A stretch of 34,716 bases of DNA from Candidatus Altarchaeota archaeon (GCA_018220935.1 JAAOXU010000016.1:1-34716); one strand, 5' to 3'; shown: positions 15,252-23,364, counted from the stretch's first letter. Numbers and translations are program-made. The notes: generated by a model from the sequence alone, not told the origin.

Positions 15252-15581
15252 ATGACAATCCAATTTTGTAAGTGTGGATCGATGATGATGCCTGAGAAAC
15301 TTGAATCAGGGCTCTCTTGGACTTGTAGAAAATGTGGACACTCTGAATCTGCTAAGGGCAATAAACTTGTCATAAAAGAAGAGGTCAAATCGACTGTTAC
15401 TATTCCAGTCTTTGATGTTGAAAAGACTAAAGATAAACTCTCAACAATTGAAGCTGATTGTAATAAGTGCGGTGGAGACCAAGCTCTTTGGTGGATGCAA
15501 CAAACTAGATCAGGAGATGAGCCTGCAACACGTTTTTTCAAATGTATTAAATGTAGTAATACTTGGCGAGAATACGCTTAG
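15252..15581 (+). CDS. tfs: Transcription factor S (TFS, transcript-cleavage factor)
   Basis: TFS rescues backtracked RNA polymerase by stimulating transcript cleavage. The 109-residue protein has an N-terminal Rpb9-like zinc ribbon (CKCGSMM...CRKCG) and a C-terminal TFIIS ribbon (CNKCGG...CIKCSNTWREYA). The catalytic acidic pair is present in RSGDEPATRFFKC. ATG 15252 gives the standard N-terminus and lies 25 nt after a good BRE/TATA; the frame continues upstream to 15120 but that part is not TFS-like. It complements the rpo operon at the end of the window. Its last bases overlap the convergent transferase gene by 4 nt. Confidence 0.95.
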   Translation: MTIQFCKCGSMMMPEKLESGLSWTCRKCGHSESAKGNKLVIKEEVKSTVTIPVFDVEKTKDKLSTIEADCNKCGGDQALWWMQQTRSGDEPATRFFKCIKCSNTWREYA

Positions 15582-16546
15582 ACTATCCAGATTAAACTAG
15601 CAAAGGCAAGCTCAATAGTCCATATAAATTTGACGACTTCCTTTTCTGTGTATTTACCATTCATAAAAAAGTGCGGTATTGAATAGATACCCCCGTGTCT
15701 TACAATTTTTCCGTCAACAAGTTTGCCAACTGTTGGCTGTTTGAATTTTCCTTTTAGTTTTAGTAATGATTCAATACCAAATGGAATTGCAAGAATCATA
15801 CCTGCTTTCTCAACATTTCCAACAATTGAAATTATGGCTAATACTCCGCCTAAAAAGTAAGTGAGACTATCTCCTGGTAATATTTTTGCTGGATACTTAT
15901 TTAATAAGAATATTCCTGCAATTGCACCAAGTGCTGAGAACGCCAAAATTTTGGCTGCAATGTTTGAGTAAAAGTATGTATAAAGTGAAAGTGAGGTGAG
16001 ATAAATTATTCCAAGACCCGATTCGAGTCCATTTAATCCTGCAAGTAAATTCACTAAGTTTGATGCAATCATAATGCCAAATGGAACTAAGAAAAGTGGA
16101 TAAAATAAACCAAAATTAATTTCCCCAAAAAAAGGTAGAGACATTGTACTATTACCCAAACGAAGAGCCATAATTGGTATGGCGGCAGGTAAAGTCAACA
16201 ATGGTTTTTGCCATTGCTTAAGACCAATTCTCTTATTTTTTGCTACATAAACATCATCTAAAAATCCGACAAAAGTAATAAAAGCAATACTCAAAATTCC
16301 CGCCATAACGTCAAGTAATCCACTATAGTCTTGGTAAAGATATGTTCGTAAAAACACATACATCATGGCTGCAAAATAGAAACTAAGAAACGTTGGGATG
16401 CCTGCACTACTAGGTAGACTCGGAGTCCCTTTTTTGTGAATATCAGTTCCTACAAGGCCTGCTGCTTTGAAGTATTTTCTCACCCAAGAACCAAAAAAGT
16501 ATGCCAAAATCATGGCTACAAAGGCTTCTATGATGAAGGTTTCCAC
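15578..16546 (-). CDS. GlcNAc-1-phosphate transferase (MraY/AglH/DPAGT1-like) membrane enzyme
   Basis: A polyprenyl-phosphate sugar-1-phosphate transferase that makes the first lipid-linked sugar in protein N-glycosylation or surface polysaccharide synthesis. The 322-residue, ~10-helix membrane protein shows the family motifs DIHKKGTPSLPSSAGI (about 36-51), GFLDDVYVAK with the metal-binding Asp pair, NLVNLLAGLNGLESG, PGDSLTYFLGG, and a final HG loop (GKIVRHGGIYSIPHFF). It lacks MraY-specific peptide-ligand features, and archaea have no murein, so a dolichyl-phosphate acceptor and UDP-GlcNAc (AglH/DPAGT1-like) are most likely. A TATA-like box 24 nt upstream predicts a leaderless mRNA. Confidence 0.88.
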   Translation of the reverse strand: METFIIEAFVAMILAYFFGSWVRKYFKAAGLVGTDIHKKGTPSLPSSAGIPTFLSFYFAAMMYVFLRTYLYQDYSGLLDVMAGILSIAFITFVGFLDDVYVAKNKRIGLKQWQKPLLTLPAAIPIMALRLGNSTMSLPFFGEINFGLFYPLFLVPFGIMIASNLVNLLAGLNGLESGLGIIYLTSLSLYTYFYSNIAAKILAFSALGAIAGIFLLNKYPAKILPGDSLTYFLGGVLAIISIVGNVEKAGMILAIPFGIESLLKLKGKFKQPTVGKLVDGKIVRHGGIYSIPHFFMNGKYTEKEVVKFIWTIELAFASLIWIV

Positions 16547-16564
16547 ACCCTTGAGTCATTTGAG

Positions 16565-16574
16565 GATTTATAAT
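16565..16574 (-). promoter_or_regulatory. TATA-like box of the GlcNAc-1-P transferase gene
   Basis: The minus-strand ATTATAAATC is centred 24 nt before ATG 16546. Confidence 0.55.
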
Positions 16575-16628
16575 ACCTGCATCTTGTTTATCCCTCGTGA
16601 AACGAAAAAGTGGTGAAGAACGCCATTG

Positions 16629-16637
16629 TTTTATATC
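16629..16637 (+). promoter_or_regulatory. TATA-like box of the TIM-barrel/nucleotidyltransferase operon
   Basis: TTTTATATC is centred 24 nt before GTG 16657 and lies inside the longer frame that begins at 16597. This is why the shorter start is chosen. Confidence 0.55.
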
Positions 16638-16656
16638 AAAACCACCAAGGGATAAT

Positions 16657-18666
16657 GTGGCAGACAAAAAACCCAAAAGAAAGCCCACGCTGGGTGCAAG
16701 TGTAGCTCCCCCTACTGAAAAGGCCGACTTTTTAACTCAATTACAAAACACCTTTGAAAGAGGTGTTGTAAGTGCTGAAGTTGATATAGGTGGCTTAATT
16801 AATGAAAAGGGTGGCGGGGGAAGCGTTGTTACTATGTTTGGTGAAGCAGAACGTATTTCAACAGGTCCTGCCGGGGTTCATGATTCTTTAATTAAAAAGA
16901 TGAAAACAATTGCTGATACTTTTGGCGGTAAATTTACGACTCACGCACCAATGCAAGCTAATCCATCTGATCTTATGCCTGTAGGGCGAGCTAAGGCGGC
17001 CCAACTCTTAAAGGAAAGTTTAGAATATACTCAAAAATTAGGGGGTAGTGTTATGACAGTTCACCCAATTGGTCAAATGGAATATTATTTTACTGATCCT
17101 TTTATTGGTCAAAAAATGCCTGTCAATAATCCCTTTTATTTAGCAAAGGATAAAGATGAACTAAAAGGTTTATTTAAAAAATTCAATGTGAATGATACAC
17201 TTCTAAAAGAACAATTAACAAAAGAATGGGAAAATTGGGTTGGTGTGCTACCAACAGTTTTTGCAGAAAGATATGGGGCAATTGCAGCTCAAGACATTAA
17301 CGCGTTTTCAACTAGCGCGGCAAGATGGAAGCTTGGTGAACTTGCTAAAAAAAATAGAAATGGTGTTCAAAGTTTTTTACGCGATGCAAGTGACCACATT
17401 AATTCAGGTTTAGGTGCTGGTGTAAAAGCTGAAGCAATGAAAGCGGTTGAAGAAATTGTGAACGCGTCAGCTGATAAGCAACAACAATTAGTAAATACTT
17501 TATCTAGATATGCGGGTGATCATGAAAAACAAGCCAAAGGTCTTTGGTCAAAAGTTGCCATGGTTTCTTTAGAGGCGATTAAAAAAGATGGATCGAGAGC
17601 AGATATTTCACCTGAATCTAGACGACTTATCCAAAGAAAAGGCGGGTGGGATAATTTAACTGCAAACGAACAAAACAGAATTAATGATGAAAACAGGGCA
17701 GCTCACGAAAAGGTACGTTTAGAGGCTTGGGGAAACTTAATGGGTGGTGAACAAGGAAAAGCGAGATTTGGGCCTTTTGATAAATCTGAAGAGCAAATCA
17801 TGGATTCAATAAAAGACACTTTTAGAATGATCCTTAAAGGTGTAAAAGCTGATAAAGGTGACGTTCTAAAAGCATTAAAAAATAAAAAATTAAAAATTGG
17901 TTTAGAAAACTTATTTCCAGCAAGACCTGAAAAAGGATACATGCAAGGATTTGCATACTTTTATGAGCCTGAACACATGATAAAATTAATTAAAGAATTA
18001 CAAGCTGTTGCAACAAGTAAAGAAATTGGTCTTCCTAAGGATATATTCACTTTAACTTTTGATGTTGGTCACGCGGCTGCATCTTCAAAGGGAAAGAGAA
18101 CTCCAAGTCAATTTTTAAAGAAGTTAAAAGAAGGTGGTATAAATCCTGAGCACGTTCACATTGTCGGTGGTTCTGGATATGGACACGGTCATATTGCATG
18201 GGGAGACTGGTTAGATGAAGTCTCAAAAATGGATCCAGGAATTATTGCTAAACTCCAAGATTCAGGTGTAATTAATATTGAGGGTGGAGCTGGATTACAT
18301 GATGTTGATGTAACACTTAATGCGTTGTGGGATAAAGGTGTCCCAGTTGAGGCTATGATGGCAATGGCAGGTAATCCTGATGCATTCACGCCAAGTCTAG
18401 CAGAATATTCAGGTTTTGATGCTGCAGGTATAAAATATATGAAAGGTGCTCTTGAGAGTATGGGTTATCAAGGATCTGGTATGCCTGGTAGGGCTTTCTA
18501 TTCATTCCAAAACGAAACTATAGGGGAACCAATGCAAGGTGCTTTTGGAGGTTATACTGCACCTGCTCTATTTGGTGGTGGCTATACAATTGGGCCTGGC
18601 AGAACTTCTGCTATTTGGGCTAGTTCACAACCCTTACTATACTCATCAAAATCTGGTGGTGAATAA
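16657..18666 (+). CDS. Large xylose-isomerase/EndoIV-like TIM-barrel protein with long helical insertion, unknown function
   Basis: A 669-residue protein. Two halves look like the xylose-isomerase-like (AP endonuclease family 2) barrel: residues about 24-160 (FTTHAPMQ; TVHPIGQME) and about 405-560 (IGLENLFP; LTFDVGHAA; VHIVGGSGYGHGH; INIEGGAGLHD). The His, Glu and Asp in these segments are at places where the family binds divalent metals. Between the halves lies a ~240-residue, Lys/Ala-rich, mainly helical insertion, and the last ~65 residues are Gly/Tyr/Ser-rich and probably disordered. The gene heads a tight operon with two nucleotidyltransferase-fold proteins. I do not know a characterised homologue of this architecture; a metal-dependent nucleic-acid or sugar-phosphate enzyme is possible. 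Confidence 0.75.
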   Translation: MADKKPKRKPTLGASVAPPTEKADFLTQLQNTFERGVVSAEVDIGGLINEKGGGGSVVTMFGEAERISTGPAGVHDSLIKKMKTIADTFGGKFTTHAPMQANPSDLMPVGRAKAAQLLKESLEYTQKLGGSVMTVHPIGQMEYYFTDPFIGQKMPVNNPFYLAKDKDELKGLFKKFNVNDTLLKEQLTKEWENWVGVLPTVFAERYGAIAAQDINAFSTSAARWKLGELAKKNRNGVQSFLRDASDHINSGLGAGVKAEAMKAVEEIVNASADKQQQLVNTLSRYAGDHEKQAKGLWSKVAMVSLEAIKKDGSRADISPESRRLIQRKGGWDNLTANEQNRINDENRAAHEKVRLEAWGNLMGGEQGKARFGPFDKSEEQIMDSIKDTFRMILKGVKADKGDVLKALKNKKLKIGLENLFPARPEKGYMQGFAYFYEPEHMIKLIKELQAVATSKEIGLPKDIFTLTFDVGHAAASSKGKRTPSQFLKKLKEGGINPEHVHIVGGSGYGHGHIAWGDWLDEVSKMDPGIIAKLQDSGVINIEGGAGLHDVDVTLNALWDKGVPVEAMMAMAGNPDAFTPSLAEYSGFDAAGIKYMKGALESMGYQGSGMPGRAFYSFQNETIGEPMQGAFGGYTAPALFGGGYTIGPGRTSAIWASSQPLLYSSKSGGE

Positions 18667-19500
18667 ATGACAGTTAGAAAAAAAGAAGATGTACTAAGAG
18701 ATGTTAAGCGGGGTAAACTCAGGTCTCAAGAAATTGAAACTGTGTATGATTTTATTGGAGCGGTATCAAAGAAATTTGGTACGTTTATTAAGGCGGTTGC
18801 AGTCTTTGGTTCCTTTGCAAATAAAAAAGAGGGTGCTGATGATATTGATATTTTCGTAATTGTTGATGATTCATTTGCGCCAATGGATAAAGCACTCTAT
18901 ATTGCTTTTCAATCTGAAATGACAATTCTAACCCAAAAATATCCAAAGTTTCATGTGAATACTGTTACAATTAGTCAATTTTGGGATTCTGCAAGACGGG
19001 GTGATCCTCTAGCAATTAATGTACTTCGAGACGGAGTCGCTTTAATTGATTCAGGATTTTTTGCACCACTTAAACGTCTTTTAATTCAAGGTAAAATTAA
19101 ACCGACTGAAGAAGCAATAAGTGCGACATTATCGCGTGCATTCTTTAACATAAATGGCTATAATAATGCATTAATGGGGGCTGCAAATGCGCTCTATTGG
19201 GCTGCAGTTGAAGCGGCTCATGCAGGTGTTATGCGTTATGGTAGAATTCCGGGATCTCCATGGGAGGTCGCATCCATACTTCGTGAAACTTTACTAAAAG
19301 ACAAAGTGATCACAACTAGTGACATTAAGGTATATGAGGAAGTCTTTGGAATGGAAAAAGCTATGTCAAAAGGTGAACTAAAAAATATTGAACCTGCAAA
19401 ACTAAAAGAGCTTCATGAAAAAGTTGTGAAATTTGTAGCAAAAATTGATTCTTGGGTTAGTATGCAAGGCCTTAAAAATGCCATGAAGGGTGGAAAATAA
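18667..19500 (+). CDS. Nucleotidyltransferase-fold protein with helical C-terminal domain (277 aa)
   Basis: The N-terminal half has the nucleotidyltransferase motif VFGSFANKKEGADDIDIFVIVDD: Gly-Ser, then the DxD metal pair (residues about 49-71). The C-terminal ~140 residues are helical (AANALYWAAVEAAHAGVMRYG, SPWEVASIL) and resemble HEPN/KNTase-C helical bundles; no clear HEPN RxxxxH RNase motif is seen. The ATG directly follows the barrel protein's TAA with GGTGGTGA upstream, so the genes are co-translated. It might transfer a nucleotide to a protein, RNA or small molecule. No specific substrate can be assigned. Confidence 0.75.
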   Translation: MTVRKKEDVLRDVKRGKLRSQEIETVYDFIGAVSKKFGTFIKAVAVFGSFANKKEGADDIDIFVIVDDSFAPMDKALYIAFQSEMTILTQKYPKFHVNTVTISQFWDSARRGDPLAINVLRDGVALIDSGFFAPLKRLLIQGKIKPTEEAISATLSRAFFNINGYNNALMGAANALYWAAVEAAHAGVMRYGRIPGSPWEVASILRETLLKDKVITTSDIKVYEEVFGMEKAMSKGELKNIEPAKLKELHEKVVKFVAKIDSWVSMQGLKNAMKGGK

Positions 19501-20720
19501 TGGTTGGAAGTACCAAGAAAAAAATCAAGTCAAAGGTTGGTGAAGAAAAAGTGAATAAAGCAACTTTTGACAAGGCAAAAAAAAGGCGTGAAGTATTTTT
19601 GCGAGCTAAAGTTAAGGTAGCCGAAAGGTTCTCAAATACTGCAAGACAAAAACTTGGTAATATGGTAAAAGGTGTTGCTGTAATTGGTAGTATTGCTCGT
19701 GGTGACTTTAGGCCTGGTTCAGACATAGATGTATTAGTTGTAATTGATGATACTCAAAGGGACGTTCCAGATGAATTAAAAGAAAAAATGCTTGCAATGC
19801 TAAACGATATTGGAAAAAAGATTGATAAGAAAATGCAAGTCCAAATTCATACACTCACTGAAATGTTTCAATTCCTAAAAGAGGGGGACAATATTGTCTA
19901 TAACTTTGTTAGACATATGAAAGTAGTCTATGATGGGGGTATGATGAAACCACTTCAAAAACTATTGAAGGCTGGTGAAATTAAACCCACTAAAGAATCA
20001 GTTATGCGTTCAATGGAAGGTGCAGATTTTTACATGAAAAAAGTTCACCAATATGTTGAGTTTATTGTTGAGAGATATTATAGGGCAGTTACCTGGTCTA
20101 GTAATGCGTTTATTATGGGTATGAAGGAGCAGCCAGCTTCTCCTCCTGAGATTCCAATAGTACTAAAAAAATTTGCAGATCAAGGTGTTTTACCAAGTGA
20201 ACTCCCCGCAATTGCTGCTGAAGTGATTAAGGCTCATAAAGGTATTGAGCATGGTGACTTTAAGCCAACAGTTGAAGACATCTACAAATTAGAACCAAAA
20301 GTTCTGAAATTTTTAGGTATTTTAAGAAAAGAAGTTATTGGTTCTGTAGTTGAAGAGGGACTAAAAGGTGCAATTAAGGCTAAAATTAAGACCATGCCTA
20401 AAATCATATTTGAGTTTGATAAAAACAAATGCTTTGCGTGGTTACTTGATGAGGGTGTTTATGTTGCCTATTATGATGGTTCAAAACTTTCAAAAGTTTA
20501 TACTGCAAAAGTTGTTAAGGGTAAAGTTGGTACTTTCAAATCAACTAAGAATGAAAAACTTTTCAGTGCAATGGAGGTCAGTGAACTGAAACCTCTGATA
20601 AATCAAGCTTTAATTAAAATGATTTATGCCGCGTTGCCAGAAAGTGTAAGACAACCCATCAAAAAGGTTGCAATTGAGTATCCTGGTAGAGCTATGATTG
20701 ATTTAGGCCAACTCAAATAA
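19500..20720 (+). CDS. Second nucleotidyltransferase-fold protein with helical and C-terminal extra domain (406 aa)
   Basis: It starts with a Lys-rich basic stretch (about 1-40), then VIGSIARGDFRPGSDIDVLVVIDD, the Gly-Ser and DxD motif of Pol-beta-type nucleotidyltransferases (about 61-83). A helical domain like that of the preceding protein follows (HQYVEFIVERYYRAVTWSSNAF). Unlike its neighbour it carries an extra ~100-residue C-terminal mixed domain from about 300 (CFAWLLDEGVYVAYYDGSK...). The start codon overlaps the upstream stop (TAATG). The two proteins are diverged paralogues. The 3' end overlaps the convergent gene by 18 nt. Function unknown. Confidence 0.75.
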   Translation: MVGSTKKKIKSKVGEEKVNKATFDKAKKRREVFLRAKVKVAERFSNTARQKLGNMVKGVAVIGSIARGDFRPGSDIDVLVVIDDTQRDVPDELKEKMLAMLNDIGKKIDKKMQVQIHTLTEMFQFLKEGDNIVYNFVRHMKVVYDGGMMKPLQKLLKAGEIKPTKESVMRSMEGADFYMKKVHQYVEFIVERYYRAVTWSSNAFIMGMKEQPASPPEIPIVLKKFADQGVLPSELPAIAAEVIKAHKGIEHGDFKPTVEDIYKLEPKVLKFLGILRKEVIGSVVEEGLKGAIKAKIKTMPKIIFEFDKNKCFAWLLDEGVYVAYYDGSKLSKVYTAKVVKGKVGTFKSTKNEKLFSAMEVSELKPLINQALIKMIYAALPESVRQPIKKVAIEYPGRAMIDLGQLK

Positions 20721-21152
20721 ATCATAAGCTTCTTGGTATTTTTTCTGTAAGCTTGGACTTAAGCGGCAGTTTGGGCAACTAAAGTGCTCAAGTGGTTTTA
20801 GCTTATCTGGTTTTTCATTTTTTAATCCTGTTAGAAATTCAGAAAAATATTTAGAACAACATTTTGGATATCCAAAAGCAAGTCCCATTTCATAAACTTT
20901 TTCTCCACCTTTTAGTTTTAGTGCATCCTTGTACTTAGCAAGTCCCCTACCACTACCAAATAAAATCTCACTTTTACATCCTTCAGTTTTAATTTCAACT
21001 GTGAGACCTAACTTTTCAATTATTTTAGATACAACTTTTTCTGGACCCTCAAAACTATCCACCCTACTCATGGGCTTAACGCCTTCTGCAGTCAGTAATG
21101 CAAGGACTGCCATTTTAATATCTAATTTGGCGAGTTTTTCTAAATCGCTCAC
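20703..21152 (-). CDS. Cys-rich protein with YPKCC motif (DUF483-like), unknown
   Basis: A 149-residue soluble protein. The middle GLAFGYPKCCSKYFSEFLTG carries an adjacent Cys pair in a YPxCC context like that of archaeal DUF483 proteins, and the C-terminal HFSCPNCRLSPSLQKKYQEA adds CxxC, so a metal site is plausible. The N-terminal ~60 residues are helical with no known motif. The GTG start at 21152 is set by a TATA box centred 25 nt upstream that is shared with the divergent L40e gene. No function can be assigned with confidence. Confidence 0.65.
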   Translation of the reverse strand: MSDLEKLAKLDIKMAVLALLTAEGVKPMSRVDSFEGPEKVVSKIIEKLGLTVEIKTEGCKSEILFGSGRGLAKYKDALKLKGGEKVYEMGLAFGYPKCCSKYFSEFLTGLKNEKPDKLKPLEHFSCPNCRLSPSLQKKYQEAYDLFELA

Positions 21153-21172
21153 AGATTTTTAAGGTAGCAACC

Positions 21173-21182
21173 CTTATAAATC
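21173..21182. promoter_or_regulatory. Shared bidirectional TATA box (YPKCC gene / L40e gene)
   Basis: CTTATAAATC contains the self-complementary TTATAA (21174-21179). It is centred about 25 nt from GTG 21152 on the minus strand and about 24-25 nt from ATG 21202 on the plus strand. No other TATA-like box lies in the 49-bp gap. Confidence 0.55.
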
Positions 21183-21201
21183 TTCTAAAAACTTCCCCTT
21201 A

Positions 21202-21375
21202 ATGATGGACCCGTCCACTAGTAGGCTCTTTGATAGAGTTTTCATTTGTATGAAATGCAATGCCAGACTTAGGACTGATGCTGATAAGGTCAGGGCTGGT
21301 AAAGTTAAGTGCAGAAAATGTGGTTATAGCGGTCTTAGGGCTAAAAAGCGCCTCCGAAAGGGTAAAGGTAAATAA
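21202..21375 (+). CDS. rpl40e: Large-subunit ribosomal protein L40e
   Basis: A 57-residue zinc-ribbon ribosomal protein. The sequence runs MMDPSTSRLFDRVFICMKC with the first CxxC (Cys16, Cys19), then CRKCGYSGLRAKKR, with the second pair and the CRKCGYxGLR signature typical of L40e, and ends in the basic tail RKGKGK. In archaea it is a free protein, not fused to ubiquitin. ATG 21202 or 21205 can both serve as start; TATAA lies 24-25 nt upstream, giving a leaderless mRNA. Basic residues and length fit the family well. Confidence 0.93.
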   Translation: MMDPSTSRLFDRVFICMKCNARLRTDADKVRAGKVKCRKCGYSGLRAKKRLRKGKGK

Positions 21376-21377
21376 AC

Positions 21378-21396
21378 AACTAGTTTAATTCTAGTT
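21378..21396. repeat. Perfect palindrome before the UbiA-like gene
   Basis: AACTAG-TTTAATT-CTAGTT has 6-bp arms and ends at the base before ATG 21397. It could be an operator or part of the mRNA 5' region. Confidence 0.5.
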
Positions 21397-22143
21397 ATGC
21401 TCAAAGCACTAAAGCCATTAAAAACTATTTTTTATACGGCCTTTGTTTTGTACGTTCTAATATTTTTTGATAAAGATATTGCAACTATATTTCCTGCGGC
21501 TTTATTTTTAGTAGCATTACATGGCTTTGAATCATTTTATCGGGCAGATCTTGATCACATTTATGGTAAAAGAAAAGTTGCTTCAAGGGATCGACTCTCA
21601 CTTTTTAGGGTGTCTCTTTTTGTTGCAATTCTCTCTCTTGTAACTTCATTCTATTTTGAATTATCTCTTTTTTATATTGCGTTACCTATTCTAGCAATAG
21701 TTGCAACTAGCCTAAACAGTTCTTACCAGTTCGTGTCAGATCTTTTAGTCTCTTTAACTTATCCACTTCTCTTAATGTTACATTCATCTGATTTGATGAC
21801 TTTAGCACCACTTTACTGGTTTGTATTCTTTCAGGAGTTAGCTATAAGATCAACATATCAATTATCTCGCCCATATGGAATGGAAACTTTTAACCTTCCA
21901 AGAATTTTAGGTTCCCCTGCGGCCCTAGAATTTACCAATGTAATCAATTTTCTTTCAGTTCTTTGGCCGGTTTTAATGGCAAGATACACTTATGGAATTG
22001 GATTTTTTGTTTTCATATTTTCGGCTATGATTCTTTCAGCTGGAATTTATGCCCTTATGGTTGGACATTTAGAAAAGTCAGAAATTTTAGTTAGAGTCTC
22101 TAGTGTTGCATTTCTAGCAGGTCTTTACTCTGGCTTACTTTGA
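21397..22143 (+). CDS. Polytopic membrane protein, degenerate UbiA-prenyltransferase-like
   Basis: A 248-residue protein with about eight hydrophobic helices. Two loops recall UbiA prenyltransferases: ESFYRADLDHIYGKRK (residues about 48-63) resembles the first Asp motif, and LSRPYGMETFNLPRILG (about 154-170) resembles the second (D-x-x-GD...G-x-x-TLP..LG), though most acidic residues of the second are absent. It lies 24 nt before geranylgeranyl reductase, so a role in archaeal ether-lipid assembly (the DGGGP synthase step) is suggested by context. Alternatively it is a UbiA-fold protein that has lost catalysis, or an unrelated membrane protein. Confidence 0.55.
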   Translation: MLKALKPLKTIFYTAFVLYVLIFFDKDIATIFPAALFLVALHGFESFYRADLDHIYGKRKVASRDRLSLFRVSLFVAILSLVTSFYFELSLFYIALPILAIVATSLNSSYQFVSDLLVSLTYPLLLMLHSSDLMTLAPLYWFVFFQELAIRSTYQLSRPYGMETFNLPRILGSPAALEFTNVINFLSVLWPVLMARYTYGIGFFVFIFSAMILSAGIYALMVGHLEKSEILVRVSSVAFLAGLYSGLL

Positions 22144-22167
22144 TAAACTCACAAACAAAATAGTTAA

Positions 22168-23199
22168 GTGAACATTATTGGTGGGGGTCCTATCGGGCTT
22201 TTTACGGCGAGTAAATTGGCAAAAGCTGGACTAAATCCTGTTGTGCATGAAACACATGAAAAAATAGGATATCCTGAGCATTGTACTGGTTTAGTATCTA
22301 ATAATATTGATGCCTTAGTTGAGCCTGAAGTAGTTCTTCACTACATTAATGGTGCTAAATTTTTTTGTGGAAAAAAAGAGGCTGTGATTACAAAAAAGAA
22401 AGTTGCAAAAGTAATTGACCGTGCAGCATTTGATCTTCAACTATATGATTTGGCAGTCTCGAATGGAGCTAAAGTAAAATTAAATTCAAAAGTAAACCAT
22501 AAAGATTTTTCAAAAAATATCATTGCAGCTGATGGAGCCTTTGGTCAAACTCGAAGTGATTTTAATCAAAAACTAGGATTTTTACCTGCAATGCAATATG
22601 ACTTAAACGAAAAACCACAAAGTGATATGGTTGAACTTTGGTTTGAACCCTGGAATCCTGACTTTTTTATTTGGGTTGTCCCGCGTGGAAATCGTGTCCG
22701 GGTTGGAACTGCATCTAAAAATTTACTTCCCTTAAAAAGTTTTATTCAAAAAAGATTTGGGAGAATTAGAACTCATAAAAAGTATGCCGGTCTTGTAGTT
22801 ACTTCAGGTCCTGTAAAAAAAACACAATTTAAATCTGACAAGAGTCAAGTTTTTTTAGTTGGAGATTCTGCAGGTCAAGTTAAGCCCACAACCGGGGGTG
22901 GATTAGTGACGGGATTAACTTGTGCAAATATTCTCTCAAATGTAATAATAGACCAACAACCAGAAACGTATGAAGCCTCTTGGAGACAAACACTTGGTAA
23001 AGAATTAAAGCTTCAAAAGCTGGCAAGATGGATGATGATTAGAAATCCTAGTGGTTTTATTGATTTTATTACAAAAAATCGTGCAGGTTTGGAGTCTTAT
23101 GGGGACATGGATTATCAAACGCGTCAACTAAAGAAATTTTTACCTAGTTTACCCAAACTTATCTTGGGTGCTTTATTCGGCAGTAAAACTAATAAATAG
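22168..23199 (+). CDS. Geranylgeranyl reductase family FAD enzyme
   Basis: A 343-residue flavoprotein that saturates the isoprenoid chains of archaeal membrane lipids. Visible signatures: the FAD-binding GGGPIG at the N-terminus (MNIIGGGPIGLFTASKLAKAG), PEHCTGLVS with the family Cys, the substrate region WNPDFFIWVVPRGNRVRVG, and the second FAD motif VFLVGDSAGQVKPTTGGGLVTG (about 227-249). GTG 22168 places the first Gly motif within 10 residues of the start, as usual, and a TGATAAAC box lies 24 nt upstream. Length is slightly shorter than most homologues. It sits beside a UbiA-like membrane protein. Confidence 0.92.
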   Translation: MNIIGGGPIGLFTASKLAKAGLNPVVHETHEKIGYPEHCTGLVSNNIDALVEPEVVLHYINGAKFFCGKKEAVITKKKVAKVIDRAAFDLQLYDLAVSNGAKVKLNSKVNHKDFSKNIIAADGAFGQTRSDFNQKLGFLPAMQYDLNEKPQSDMVELWFEPWNPDFFIWVVPRGNRVRVGTASKNLLPLKSFIQKRFGRIRTHKKYAGLVVTSGPVKKTQFKSDKSQVFLVGDSAGQVKPTTGGGLVTGLTCANILSNVIIDQQPETYEASWRQTLGKELKLQKLARWMMIRNPSGFIDFITKNRAGLESYGDMDYQTRQLKKFLPSLPKLILGALFGSKTNK

Positions 23200-23218
23200 T
23201 GTCACCATTTGGTAATAC

Positions 23219-23330
23219 ACTATATATACTGAAGTCTAAATTTACCTTCTATCCCTTGAAAATCAATCGTAAATATGGTAAAGTTTTATAAAGAGAAAGC
23301 ACGTTCTTATTTTTGTGTTTAAAACCTTTT
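23219..23330 (+). promoter_or_regulatory. TFB promoter region with possible tandem TATA boxes
   Basis: The best box is TTTATAAA at 23285-23292, giving a start near 23314 and a ~50-nt leader before ATG 23365. CTATATATA at about 23220-23228 and GTTTAAAA near 23317-23324 are further TATA-like candidates. This is a longer, more complex promoter than the others here. Confidence 0.5.
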
Positions 23331-23351
23331 CTATATTCGAACACAACTATT

Positions 23352-23357
23352 GGAGGG
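23352..23357 (+). promoter_or_regulatory. Shine-Dalgarno site of TFB
   Basis: GGAGGG lies 7 nt before ATG 23365 and overrides an in-frame upstream TTG (23350). It is notable because most first genes of units here have no SD site. Confidence 0.75.
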
Positions 23358-23364
23358 TAATAAA

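Noticed and set aside
16597-16656. Longer N-terminus of the TIM-barrel protein from GTG 16597
   Set aside because: The promoter TATATC box lies inside it; GTG 16657 is correctly spaced and begins a typical basic N-terminus.
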